A stretch of DNA of 61,321 nt from Mesotaenium endlicherianum (Eukaryota > Streptophyta > Zygnematophyceae > Zygnematales > Mesotaeniaceae): contig WELA01007584.1 of the NCBI GenBank assembly GCA_009602735.1, positions 78,333-139,653 of the forward strand, given 5' to 3'. This document shows positions 1-9,037 of the stretch, in pieces; the stretch's first letter is position 1; every line of letters begins with the position of its first letter. The position numbers and the translations under genes were made by a program. A model generated the notes under the pieces. It saw only the letters and a list, made by a program, of their open reading frames with translations, searched no databases and had not been told where the DNA came from.

Positions 1-46
1 CCCCCCCTATTTCCCCCTGGTCCCCTCTCAGCCCGTTGCATCACAT

Positions 47-1917
47 TTGCATGGGCTATCTATCCGTGATTCTCTTCGTCTTCCTCCCCGCGCCTACCTT
101 GCACGCTCGAGGGCGGGTTCAGGCCGGCGCGTTTGGGCTCGAGAGATTCCCGAAGCACTCAGACAGAACTCCTCCTCTGCACCATCTTTCGCACCCTTCT
201 GGATCTCTCGCCTCCGTGCGAGCGGATCTCAAGCTTGTGGGTCACTGCGCACAGGTGCGTGCCCGCCGGAGGTCGCGGGACGTGGCCCCTCGCTGTAGCT
301 CCTAGAACCGGACAGCTGGAACCTCCACTTCTCGTTGTCACCATCTGTTGTGTGGGGGTGCTGGGCGTGGTGGGGGTAGCAGGGGTCTTCAAGTACGTGC
401 TGATGCGCGTCACGGACGCCGCTGGCAACACAAAGCTGGTACGGGCTGGCTCCCCACTTCTCCTCTCTATGAGTAAAGTGTCATGGCGCTCTTTCCCAGA
501 AGGCCCCTCACCCACAGGAGAGACCCTTAGCGAGAAGGCGCCTTCAGTAGCGCTCTGTGTGGAGGTGAAGAAGGAACACACGAGAGTGCGGGATGGAAGA
601 GGGCAAATATCTGAAAGTGCTGTGGAGGCTTGCATGTGGCCCCCAGCAAATCCCCCTCATGCAAGATCACCATCCAAGCCTCTTCAGAGTTGTCCCCTGG
701 TCACAGAAGCAGTGCAGTTGAGATAGTGGGGGTAGAGTTTGTAACGTTGCCCTTCTCAGCGGCTTACTCTCCGGATGTGTGATGGCTTGCAGATAGTGAG
801 GGGATACCAGAGGTGCCCGTTCCACATGGACGTCGTCGAGGTCACCCGCGGCACCACTGCCCCCCTGGGCCTCCAGGTGCGCCCTTGTGCTCCTTGTCCT
901 TTCCTTTCCTCTTTCTCCGGCTATCTGGCTCCCCCTGCGAGACCTACTCTTCCCCCCCTGCCCCCTCCCCCTCCTTGCCCCCTCCGAGTGCAGTACGTAT
1001 CTGCATCATCGTTCACACGTGCACCCTCTCGCAAACAAGCACACAGCTCTTCCCCTCCCCTCCCCCCCCACCGTGCTGCTGGCCCTGGTAAGGGCAGCTG
1101 GATGATGGATATCTTGAGATCCACAGTGTGGTTCTATGTGGGGAAATGGAAGTCTTGCTCTCTCTCTCCCTCCCCCTCCGTAGAAGCTGAGGAGTGTTGG
1201 TGACCAGATTCTCCACGCAGAGGCAAGTGTCTGCAGAGCCCATCTGAGCACCAGTAGCCCCTTGAGGCCCTCCTTTAGTGTGGATCTGGTGAAGCCGCCT
1301 CGCTGCATTGCAGGTGGCAAGTCATAGGTCTATGCACTTGTCGGCAAAGATTGCATCCCAGCTCCCGAATTTTGCCGGAAAGTAACCGGCCACTGTGCAT
1401 CCTCGGCTCTGCTGGCTGTGCCAGTGTTGGAGGTGCTCCTGGTTCTTGTGGGTGACTGGAAGATTGTGCCGTCCCTCCTCCCCACTTATCACCTGCAAAC
1501 TAGTGTGGTACTGCCTATCAGGCCTCTTCCTCCTTGATACCATTCACATTCATATATGTGTACGTGTGAGTGTGAGTGCGTGGGCGTGTACTCATATTGA
1601 CCATGCAAGTACGTGTATGGTTGAACAGTAATGTCAGTATAGACTTCTATCTACATATACACACACGTAATAAGTTGAATGTCTGGAAACAGGTGGTGCA
1701 TGCTTGGAGTTTGACGGCTCCTCTCCTTCACTGCTTCCATGCCCTGCAGGTGGAGCCCCTGGGAGGCGGCAGGATAGAGCACCGGCTGGACGAGGGGGCC
1801 ATCCATGTCTATGGCTTCTCCCAAGCTTTTGGTCAAGCTGATCATGCTGTGGCTGCAGCTCTCTTGCGTCGCTGGTATCCCCTCCACCAGATCTCGACGT
1901 CAAACGACGGCTACTGA
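47..1917 (+). CDS. Janus/PHPT1-like phosphohistidine phosphatase (predicted four-exon gene)
   Basis: Predicted exons are 47..254, 383..438, 793..876 and 1750..1917, with consistent phases (516 nt, 171 aa). The last three are well supported. Exon 2 reads GVFKYVLMRV. Exon 3 opens IVRGYQ and contains CPFHMDVVE, where His aligns with the catalytic His of the 14-kDa phosphohistidine phosphatase family. Exon 4 holds LGGGRIEH and HVYGFSQAFGQADH and ends NDGY, as animal PHPT1 does. The spacing between the His block and LGGGRI matches PHPT1. Junctions are ctg|gtacgg, ttgcag|atagtg, ctccag|gtgcgc and ctgcag|gtggag. The family removes phosphate from phosphohistidine (and phospholysine) in proteins; the substrate here is unknown. 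Exon 1 (cacag|gtgcgt donor) is in phase and Arg/Ser/Ala-rich, possibly a targeting peptide, but no homology supports it. The family assignment is firm; the 5' end is not. Confidence 0.75.
952..982 (-). other. G-run tract in intron 3 (G-quadruplex candidate)
   Basis: The plus strand has C runs at 952-958, 961-965, 967-971 and 978-982. The minus strand therefore has four G runs of at least five with short loops, which fits a quadruplex motif. It lies within the intron of the PHPT-like gene. Confidence 0.45.
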
Positions 1918-2020
1918 ATGGCGGGTGCACGGCTTGCTTCGGCCTTGCAGCCATGCCCTCCATGAGGGCGCGAATGCAGCGGGAGTGGTATACTTGGCAC
2001 ACCTGGCATCTAGGTGACTT
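1109..2020. repeat. 912-bp direct repeat, copy 1 (contains PHPT exon 4)
   Basis: Identical by eye to 2022..2933, with an offset of 913. The copies are separated by one N at 2021. It holds the end of the PHPT intron, exon 4 and downstream sequence. It is best read as overlapping contig ends that were not merged. Confidence 0.9.
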
Positions 2021-2021
2021 N

Positions 2022-2933
2022 ATATCTTGAGATCCACAGTGTGGTTCTATGTGGGGAAATGGAAGTCTTGCTCTCTCTCTCCCTCCCCCTCCGTAGAAGC
2101 TGAGGAGTGTTGGTGACCAGATTCTCCACGCAGAGGCAAGTGTCTGCAGAGCCCATCTGAGCACCAGTAGCCCCTTGAGGCCCTCCTTTAGTGTGGATCT
2201 GGTGAAGCCGCCTCGCTGCATTGCAGGTGGCAAGTCATAGGTCTATGCACTTGTCGGCAAAGATTGCATCCCAGCTCCCGAATTTTGCCGGAAAGTAACC
2301 GGCCACTGTGCATCCTCGGCTCTGCTGGCTGTGCCAGTGTTGGAGGTGCTCCTGGTTCTTGTGGGTGACTGGAAGATTGTGCCGTCCCTCCTCCCCACTT
2401 ATCACCTGCAAACTAGTGTGGTACTGCCTATCAGGCCTCTTCCTCCTTGATACCATTCACATTCATATATGTGTACGTGTGAGTGTGAGTGCGTGGGCGT
2501 GTACTCATATTGACCATGCAAGTACGTGTATGGTTGAACAGTAATGTCAGTATAGACTTCTATCTACATATACACACACGTAATAAGTTGAATGTCTGGA
2601 AACAGGTGGTGCATGCTTGGAGTTTGACGGCTCCTCTCCTTCACTGCTTCCATGCCCTGCAGGTGGAGCCCCTGGGAGGCGGCAGGATAGAGCACCGGCT
2701 GGACGAGGGGGCCATCCATGTCTATGGCTTCTCCCAAGCTTTTGGTCAAGCTGATCATGCTGTGGCTGCAGCTCTCTTGCGTCGCTGGTATCCCCTCCAC
2801 CAGATCTCGACGTCAAACGACGGCTACTGAATGGCGGGTGCACGGCTTGCTTCGGCCTTGCAGCCATGCCCTCCATGAGGGCGCGAATGCAGCGGGAGTG
2901 GTATACTTGGCACACCTGGCATCTAGGTGACTT
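2022..2933. repeat. 912-bp direct repeat, copy 2
   Basis: Second copy of 1109..2020. It begins directly after the N at 2021 with atatcttgag and ends at 2933 before unique sequence. A biological tandem duplication is possible, but the single N at the junction favours a scaffolding artefact. Confidence 0.9.
2663..2830 (+). pseudogene. Duplicate of PHPT-like exon 4
   Basis: Exact second copy of the terminal exon (1750..1917), including its acceptor and stop codon. It has no second copy of exons 1-3, so it is not a separate gene. Most likely it is the same exon represented twice by the assembly. Confidence 0.8.
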
Positions 2934-4073
2934 CATCCCGTTGAAAGGAAGTTAGAAAGTAATCAGTGTGCAGTGTGCCCAGCTTGCTACAATACATGGC
3001 GGTTATAGTACGTCCCTGGAATGCAAACACTTAGATCTGTAGGGACCAGAAGATTAAACAAATATTGCGGAATGACTATTTGCCTATCCTCACATTCTTT
3101 ATGCCTTTAAAACAAGACACATTTCAGAAAGAATGAAGTGCTTCTGATGACATCCAAGAGAGCAGTTGACCTGAAACACATTATGTGAAAGATGGAGCAC
3201 AAGTGACAATATAAGCTGGTCTCACTGGGATGGGACCAACAGCGAATTTGGACTAAAAGTTGGGGCACAGAAGCATGTCTTTGCAAGCCCACAGCATATT
3301 TCGAAGAGAACCTTTTGTAACGTCATCAAGAAGTACATACTACCTACATTAAGGCTGAGACAGTGAATCAAAAATAATAGGCAGCTAGAAATTGCTAGTG
3401 AGTAGATAGGTTCACATAGCAGCAGCAATTATTGAAATTTGACCAGCAAAAAGATTGTGAAAATTGTCCGTAGAATATGCAAACATGACCAGCACTCTTG
3501 CAGGGTTGCAGTAAGTCTAACATGAGATTATGCTTGCACCCGGGAGGAATGCTATCACTCGTGAGGATTAATAATGATATCGGGAGTGATACCATCTTTA
3601 GTGAAAGGCATGGGGCCCTCAAATCAGGGGGACAAGTTGTAGCTAAAACAGACACTGATTCAATCCAGTGAGAGTAGGCTGCTTGTAACCAATTTACAAG
3701 TGCTAATATTTAAGTAGCAGCCACTAGCGAACATGCGGCATAACCTGCCATGTTCCAGCAATACTCCAAGAAGCTTCTCTGCAGGTGCAGCTAGTATGAG
3801 CGTGCCTGCAAGTTTGCAGCACATTATCTACCAGCTATGGCTATAGCTGATTGCACTAGACTGCGTGAAGCCTGCATCATCTGCTCTCCTCATTGTCATG
3901 CCACGTTGCGCCAAACTCTTCGACTATCTTCTTGAAGAGGACTATGGCCTACTATGCTACATACCTTTGACTGAGAAGACTATTCTCCATCACACCTCGG
4001 ACGCAGAAGATCCGGGGGGGTGATGACCTTCTCCTACGAAAAATCTAGCTTACATTGTACAGAAGTGGAAGAA
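2934..4073. other. Intergenic, nothing recognised
   Basis: This stretch lies between the PHPT-like gene and FTR1. Both strands are broken by frequent stops and I recognise no exon, LTR end or RNA gene. It would contain the 3' UTRs of the two convergent genes. Confidence 0.6.
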
Positions 4074-5169
4074 TCATTGTGTCTCGGGGGGTGAGACAGT
4101 TGGGAGCTCTGAGCTCTTGGCCTCTAGGGCCGTCTGAGCGTCCTCTCTCTTCCACTTCATGCGTAAAACGATGAGCGAGCCTACCACAAATACCCAGTAT
4201 GCAATGTATGCAGACAGAGTTCCAACGGTGGCCTCGTTGCGCCACCCAACAATGGCATTGAGCACCTTCCAGATCCCGTCATCTTCCGGGTCGCAACAGT
4301 GTAGCTTCCAAACAAAGTCCTCTGACTTAGTGTGCTCCTCAAACTCGTGAACGGAGGTGGAGAAGAGGCCAGCTGCTATGACAAATAGCAGCAATGTCGA
4401 GAAGCCAATGAACCATTTGAAGGCTGTCAGGCTGGCTCCCTTGTACAGCAAGTAGCCCGCCAAAATGCCACACGCAGCACCAGTAATGGCCGCAAGAGGG
4501 AGTGCAGTTCCTGAACCGTCTAGTCCGACACCGCCCAAGAAAATGACGGCCTCAAGGCCCTCCCGCAGCACAATCGTCAGGGGAATGAGGAAAAGTGTGT
4601 ACTTGCTCCTCTTGCTCTGTACTTCTTCCTCTTTGTGCAAGCTTTCCATAGTCACTTTTGTGAGCTTGCGTTCCCACTTGCTCCTCCATGTATCAACACG
4701 GACCATGGCAAAGGCCATGAGAGTAATAAGGATGACAGCAATCAGAGCCATGATGCCTTCCCAGAGGGCCTCCGAGCTATCCCAAGCATCCTTGGCAACA
4801 GTGTAGTAAAGACTAATAAAGATTGCACCGATGAGAAGGGAAATGCTTAGACCAAGGATGACACCCCACCATGCCTGCCACTTCATTTTCTTTCTTAGCT
4901 GAGGCTCCTCAATCAGGTTGTCCAGAAGCGACATCATGACAGACATGATGATGGCTGCTTCAAGGGTCTCCCGAAAGAGAATGAAGAATGCGGGGACACT
5001 GAATAGTTCCACCATTGTGACCCCAGCTGATCCTCCAGAGACGACGTTAGAAAACTTCGAAGAAACTCTGGAGGCAGCGGTATGAGGAGGGTGCACAATG
5101 GACTAGAACTGTGGCAGGCTTCAAGCTTAGTACTCACCTTGGAGATATTGTTCCCGCAATGGGAACCAT
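4074..5169 (-). CDS. FTR1: FTR1-type high-affinity iron permease
   Basis: Iron permease of the FTR1 family, a polytopic plasma-membrane protein that in fungi and green algae takes up Fe(III) produced by a partner multicopper ferroxidase. No ferroxidase gene is visible here. The model joins exon 1 (5138..5169) to exon 2 (4074..5067) across a 70-bp intron with donor AAG|GTGAGT and acceptor CTCCAG; the join is in frame and gives 341 aa. Numbering from the internal Met at 5015 (MVELFSVP), the two family hallmark motifs are RETLE at 15-19 and REGLE at 151-155. ALWEG lies near 83-87, and about seven hydrophobic segments follow, with a hydrophilic C-terminal tail. An intronless reading from Met 5015 (313 aa) also covers the whole domain, so either start is possible. 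No frame damage is seen. Confidence 0.9.
5068..5137 (-). other. Predicted small intron of FTR1
   Basis: On the minus strand CCAAG|GTGAGTAC and CTGCCTCCAG|AGTTTC delimit 70 bp. Removal joins ATG GTT CCC (from 5169) in frame to the permease exon. Confidence 0.6.
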
Positions 5170-5260
5170 ATCTGCCAGGAAGAGCCGAAGGGTCCATTGC
5201 GGCCTGCTGCACTCTGCGCCTGCTCAGCGCTACGCCCCCGTTGGCCCTGCTATGCTCGCT

Positions 5261-5340
5261 TGCGCTTGCCTGCGTTTGCATGCCTGCGCTAGCCTGCGCT
5301 AGTGTGCACCAGCGTGCACATTGGTGCACACCAGCGCGCA
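5261..5340. repeat. Degenerate 10-bp-period array
   Basis: Eight consecutive 10-bp units rich in TGCCTGCGCT and GTGCACCAGC variants. It starts just upstream of FTR1 exon 1. Confidence 0.5.
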
Positions 5341-5400
5341 CATACACTGTGGAACAGTGTGAAATAGCGTGGCCCGCTGGGAAATGGAGAAGAGCTGGAG

Positions 5401-5440
5401 TGGAGCAGTGTGGAGCAGTGTGGAGCAGTGTGGAGCTGTG
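5401..5440. repeat. 10-bp tandem repeat, four units
   Basis: Unit TGGAGCAGTG is repeated three times exactly. The fourth unit differs by one base (TGGAGCTGTG). Confidence 0.8.
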
Positions 5441-5505
5441 TGCTTGCTCCTGCTAGCCTCGTGAAAAGGTGTGCCAAGCGCGTGCTCATCCTGCTCTTAC
5501 CATGG

Positions 5506-5575
5506 GCCCTTACCAGCCCTTACCTGCCCTTACCAGCCCTTACCTGCCCTTGCCTCACCTTGCCTGCCCGTACTC
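5506..5575. repeat. 10-bp tandem repeat GCCCTTACC(A/T), seven units
   Basis: Units alternate GCCCTTACCA and GCCCTTACCT and decay into GCCCTTGCCT, CACCTTGCCT and GCCCGTACTC. Strong C-strand bias. Confidence 0.8.
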
Positions 5576-6148
5576 ATTCCGTCTGCTCCCTTCGCTCCCG
5601 TCACTTCCCGTCCATTAAGGTCATCGCCGTCAACGCGTCACTCGTCAATTCCCCGTCAGTTCTGGGTGTCCGATAATCTTCACTGTTGAGCAAACGGTAT
5701 TTGTGTTGTGCCCATCCATGCCCATCCGTGCATGTGTGTCGGTGGCCTAAAAGTCTGCCGTCAATCTGGTCAACCGTTGACATTTGCCTTTGTGGTTGTT
5801 GAAGTGCAATTGACTGTAGCTCTGCTCCTTCATTTACGAATGTACGCAAACCCTGGAACAGATACTGAAGATGTGCTGCTGTGCGTCAGGGATGACGTGG
5901 AGGAAGAGACTAACAAGTGCCGCGAAGAGGACAACAACCACAACGGGAGCAAGGGAGGTCCCTTTTAAACCCACTGAAGCATTCTGCTTAGGGGGAGCCT
6001 GCATGACACTTATGGGCAACCGTTAATGCGGGCAGTTGCATCAAACTCATGCAGTACAGCAGGCACAAGCACTTGATACGGTAGCATGAGTTGGGGGATG
6101 GGTCCCCAAATGAGTAGTGGGGTCAAGTGGTCTGTTTGGCCTGAGCTA
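5576..6148. other. Intergenic, nothing recognised
   Basis: No coding signal or element end is recognised. Short ORFs here lack any family resemblance. Confidence 0.5.
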
Positions 6149-6512
6149 TGGGCGACTGCAAGATGCAGGTAGTTTCCAGCGAGATGTTCGGCACGTACAC
6201 TGGGTGATTGGGAGACTGAAGCAGTTATGAGTGGTATCTTCGGCATGCGCAGTGGGTGGTAGGAAGGTGCTGTTTTCTGTGTGAAGTCACGGGCATCAGC
6301 AGTGGGTGGTGGAAAGATGCAGTTTTTCGTGAAGTCACGGGCATTGGCAGTGGGTGTTAGGAAGCTGCGGGCTGTTTTGAGTAATCTCTTAGGGATTAGC
6401 AATAAGTGGTAGCCAACTGCAGACAATTGTGAGTGGTACAGAACAGTGGGTGAGTGAAAGCTGGAGGTGGTCATGAATGGCGTATTAGGCGTAGAAAGTG
6501 CGTGATAGGCAT
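6149..6512. repeat. Degenerate minisatellite of about 50 bp period
   Basis: About seven units, each opening with TGGGTG(G/A) or a variant and 45-52 bp long. The core AGTGGGTGGTGGAAAGATGC recurs, and the tail GTGAAGTCACGGGCAT is shared by two neighbouring units. Confidence 0.65.
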
Positions 6513-7289
6513 CATGTTAGTGTGGATTTCAGGTAGACCCATTTGTGGAGCTGGCAGGGAGCCAAGTGGCACCCTGTGTAATGGCTCCACTCCATATTTA
6601 ATAAAATTGTATTTATATTTAATATCAAAAATGCTTGTCGATTGTCGGTGATCAAATAAATTTTATTGTCCGATATTGTTTGGTTTGAAAAAAACATGTG
6701 GCATACTGCGATTCGCACACTTGTTCTGTATAACAAAGTTGATGCAAATTTTAAGTGCATCGGGGTGGGTCCGAAATATGACCCTTGTCTACAGTGGACT
6801 CATGCAAACGCTTCGACATTTTTCTCCGCTCATCTTCGCGGCCAAGCACAGGAGTTGTCGGCGTCTGTCGCCGAAGGGGCACCTTCAGCTGGTATTGGGG
6901 GTTCCGGCTGCGTTTCTTGATGGAGTTAGATGGACAATTGTCACTCCTCGGGAGACCAAATTACGGGGTGAGAATGAGGCGGAGTGAGGCCGAAGAATGA
7001 CCATCTCCAGACTCCGACACCCCGTCTTCGCCTCCCCAAGGCGGGGATTGGGTACCTCTCCGCCCTTGGAGTTGCATTCGAAAATCGGCTTTTTCCACTA
7101 GACCAGTCTCAGAGTGTACCACTTGTCCTCAGCTGCAATTTTTTGCGTGCATCGTTTAGGGGAGCTACCTAGCCCCACTACGCATCGGTACTTTGAGACA
7201 AGTAGCGCAAAGGTTGCTATCCGGACCTAAGCACACTATGAAGCGGGTCGCACGCTCCACCCTCGCTGCTATCTTTGAAAAACACGCAG
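6513..7289. other. Intergenic, nothing recognised
   Basis: AT-rich around 6590-6670, then GC-balanced. The ORFs at 6666-7000 overlap in several frames and show no domain. No RNA gene is recognised. Confidence 0.5.
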
Positions 7290-7774
7290 TGTAGTGATAT
7301 ACGCTAGTATATTTTAATGCTTTTCAATACTTTTAGATTAGTTTTGTATGGATTCAAGTGTGAATAGATACTCTAGTGACTTGGTTCATGTCATTTGAAC
7401 CTTCTAAGGCACTTTCAAAGTTAGAAGAAGGACCTAGAAGAACTCCATGTAGCAAAAGTCAAATATGCCATTTTTAGGTCAAAAGAACATATGTACATTA
7501 TTCTAGAGAGAGACGGCATGGATGTGTTGGGTGCAAACACATCAATGTGCACCTTCCTAGAAATTACTTATGTAGCAAGTACATAACAAAGAGCTAGATT
7601 TTAGAAAGGCATTCGAGAACCACTCTTGTACTTGCCAAATTCCAGAATAATATTTTCACTTTCAAAAAATCATCTCTCTTTCAAGAAGCTACCACTTGTG
7701 TTCAAAGATCTTTGCATCTTAGACAGGTAAAGTATTCTATTTTACCAAGTACTTTATCTATTTGTTTCACTACA
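7290..7774 (+). repeat. R0 5' LTR
   Basis: Starts TGTAGTGA and ends TCACTACA, a perfect 8-bp terminal inverted repeat with TG...CA ends. It is followed after one base by a primer-binding site. Confidence 0.8.
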
Positions 7775-7775
7775 G

Positions 7776-7787
7776 TGGTATCAAAGC
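7776..7787 (+). promoter_or_regulatory. R0 primer-binding site
   Basis: TGGTATCAAAGC differs at one base from the initiator-tRNA-Met complement TGGTATCAGAGC. Confidence 0.75.
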
Positions 7788-7810
7788 TAGACATTTGGTA
7801 GGACAAAAAA

Positions 7811-8204
7811 ATGGTTGATCCTCAAGGCTAACAACAAGCTATTGAAGGAAGCACTTCATCTCCAAGTGACCTTTCTCCAGCGTTGACGGGAGAGCACACT
7901 CAAGAAAATCTGCCATCACGCGGAGCACCACAAGGAGGAGCACCATCAGATCTTGTGACAGCTGCTATAGCAAACTTGACCCCACCGCAAGAAATTCCCC
8001 CAAATAAATGGGCAGCATTTCTAATGACCGTCCACAAACAAGTGGGCTTGGCCACCTATGAAGCAACCGTACAAGCGTTAAGAAAAGCTATATGGCTACC
8101 ATGGCTGCCCCCGTTGCAAGCAACGCTCCAAATCCAGTCCCACCTCAAGCGCCTCCAGAGGACCAGAAGAGCCTACGAGAGCAAGGAAACTCATCAAACC
8201 CGGC
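7811..8204 (+). pseudogene. R0 gag, N-terminal part
   Basis: ATG at 7811 follows the primer site. The seventh codon is TAA, probably from CAA. The frame then runs open through a Pro/Ser/Thr-rich stretch and an IPPNKWAAFLMTVHKQVG segment. A frame change near 8090 is needed to reach the reading that continues across R1. The R1 insertion at 8205 breaks the gene, so no product is expected. Confidence 0.55.
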
Positions 8205-8924
8205 TGAAATGAATCGTCTTACCAAATAAACGATTAACAATTAATAAAGATCTTTATATCAGCAAGTAATCTTTATGGTATTTTCCGTTAACTGGTTAAA
8301 CGGCAAAGGACAACACACTAGCAGTGAATAATACTCGTAAGTCAAATGCGAGTAAACTAGCATCAATAATGCAAATCAGTAAACTCATACATAAGCAAGG
8401 TTAGAAGACAGTGCGTATCAATGGCTTCTCGCCTTGGATTCAGATCGCTCTCAGTCAGCTGTACAAGAGAGTTGGCCTCGTTTCCGAATGCCGAACTCGA
8501 GAGCAATGCCTAGCATATGTACATGGAATGAGTTTACTGTTCAACGGTCAATGCGATGGCACCGCCTACCCGGGAGTTAACCACGTTGGTAGGACCTCGG
8601 TTAACCAAATCCACCGCCATCTCCCATCATCCCGAATAGCCATCCATCATAGGGATGTCATCTGGCCATTCATCTAGCATATCGTACTTAGGTGTAAGTC
8701 AAGGCAGTTCGCTGCTACCGAGTACGGAAGTCAGCTGGCTGTCAAAGAATGGATCAGCAAGCTGATTTATATAAACTTCAGCCTGCTGCTTCCGGCTGAG
8801 TCATTAAACTGATAATTATGTAAAGTCCAGCAGACTGACTATTAACTAAAGTTCAGCAGGCTGAACTTAATTAACTATTATATTTAAATGAATATTATAT
8901 CCAGTGTTATACTGATTCATTACA
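8205..8924 (-). repeat. R1 3' LTR
   Basis: On the plus strand it starts TGAAATGAATCG and ends GATTCATTACA, near-inverted 11-bp termini. It shares the private variant CGTCTTACC with the other R1 LTR. Confidence 0.95.
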
Positions 8925-8960
8925 ATCCATCCAACTTAACTTGTTGTCGCCTCGACAACA
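8925..8960 (-). promoter_or_regulatory. R1 polypurine tract and adjacent hairpin
   Basis: In element sense the order is hairpin TGTTGTCG-AGG-CGACAACA (8960..8942), then TTAAGTTGGATGGAT, then the LTR start TGTAATG. The purine-rich tract abutting the LTR is the expected plus-strand primer. The hairpin recurs in every 3' end of this family in the window. Confidence 0.8.
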
Positions 8961-9037
8961 TTAAACTGCAAAAGCCTTAAATAAAGAAACCGACCCTGAC
9001 CAGCCTCCCCTACTGACTGTCACTTCAGCCTGTCACT

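Larger units (their letters stand above)
7290..8204 (+). mobile_element. R0: degraded LTR retrotransposon, 5' end
   Basis: It consists of a 485-bp LTR, a tRNA-iMet-like primer site and the start of gag. It is interrupted at 8204/17178 by R1 and truncated at 17351 by R2. Its continuation after R1 proves that it is the host sequence. Superfamily is unresolved because no pol is visible. Confidence 0.8.

Noticed and set aside
133-726. Long plus-strand ORF of 197 codons as an intact gene
   Set aside because: Only residues around GVFKYVLMRV match the PHPT family. The rest reads through the flanking introns.
5251-6512. Repeat arrays as a CRISPR locus
   Set aside because: Units are degenerate, contiguous and without unique spacers, and the DNA is eukaryotic.
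6598-6672. AT-rich inverted repeat (AATAAAATTG/AAATTTTATT) as a MITE or terminator
   Set aside because: Only about 9 bp of pairing in AT-rich sequence, no target duplication, no second copy in the window.
8411-8677. 88-codon ORF (INGFSPWIQ...) repeated in several LTRs
   Set aside because: It lies inside the LTR, antisense to the element, starts at GTG and is shared only because the LTRs are similar. No independent coding evidence.
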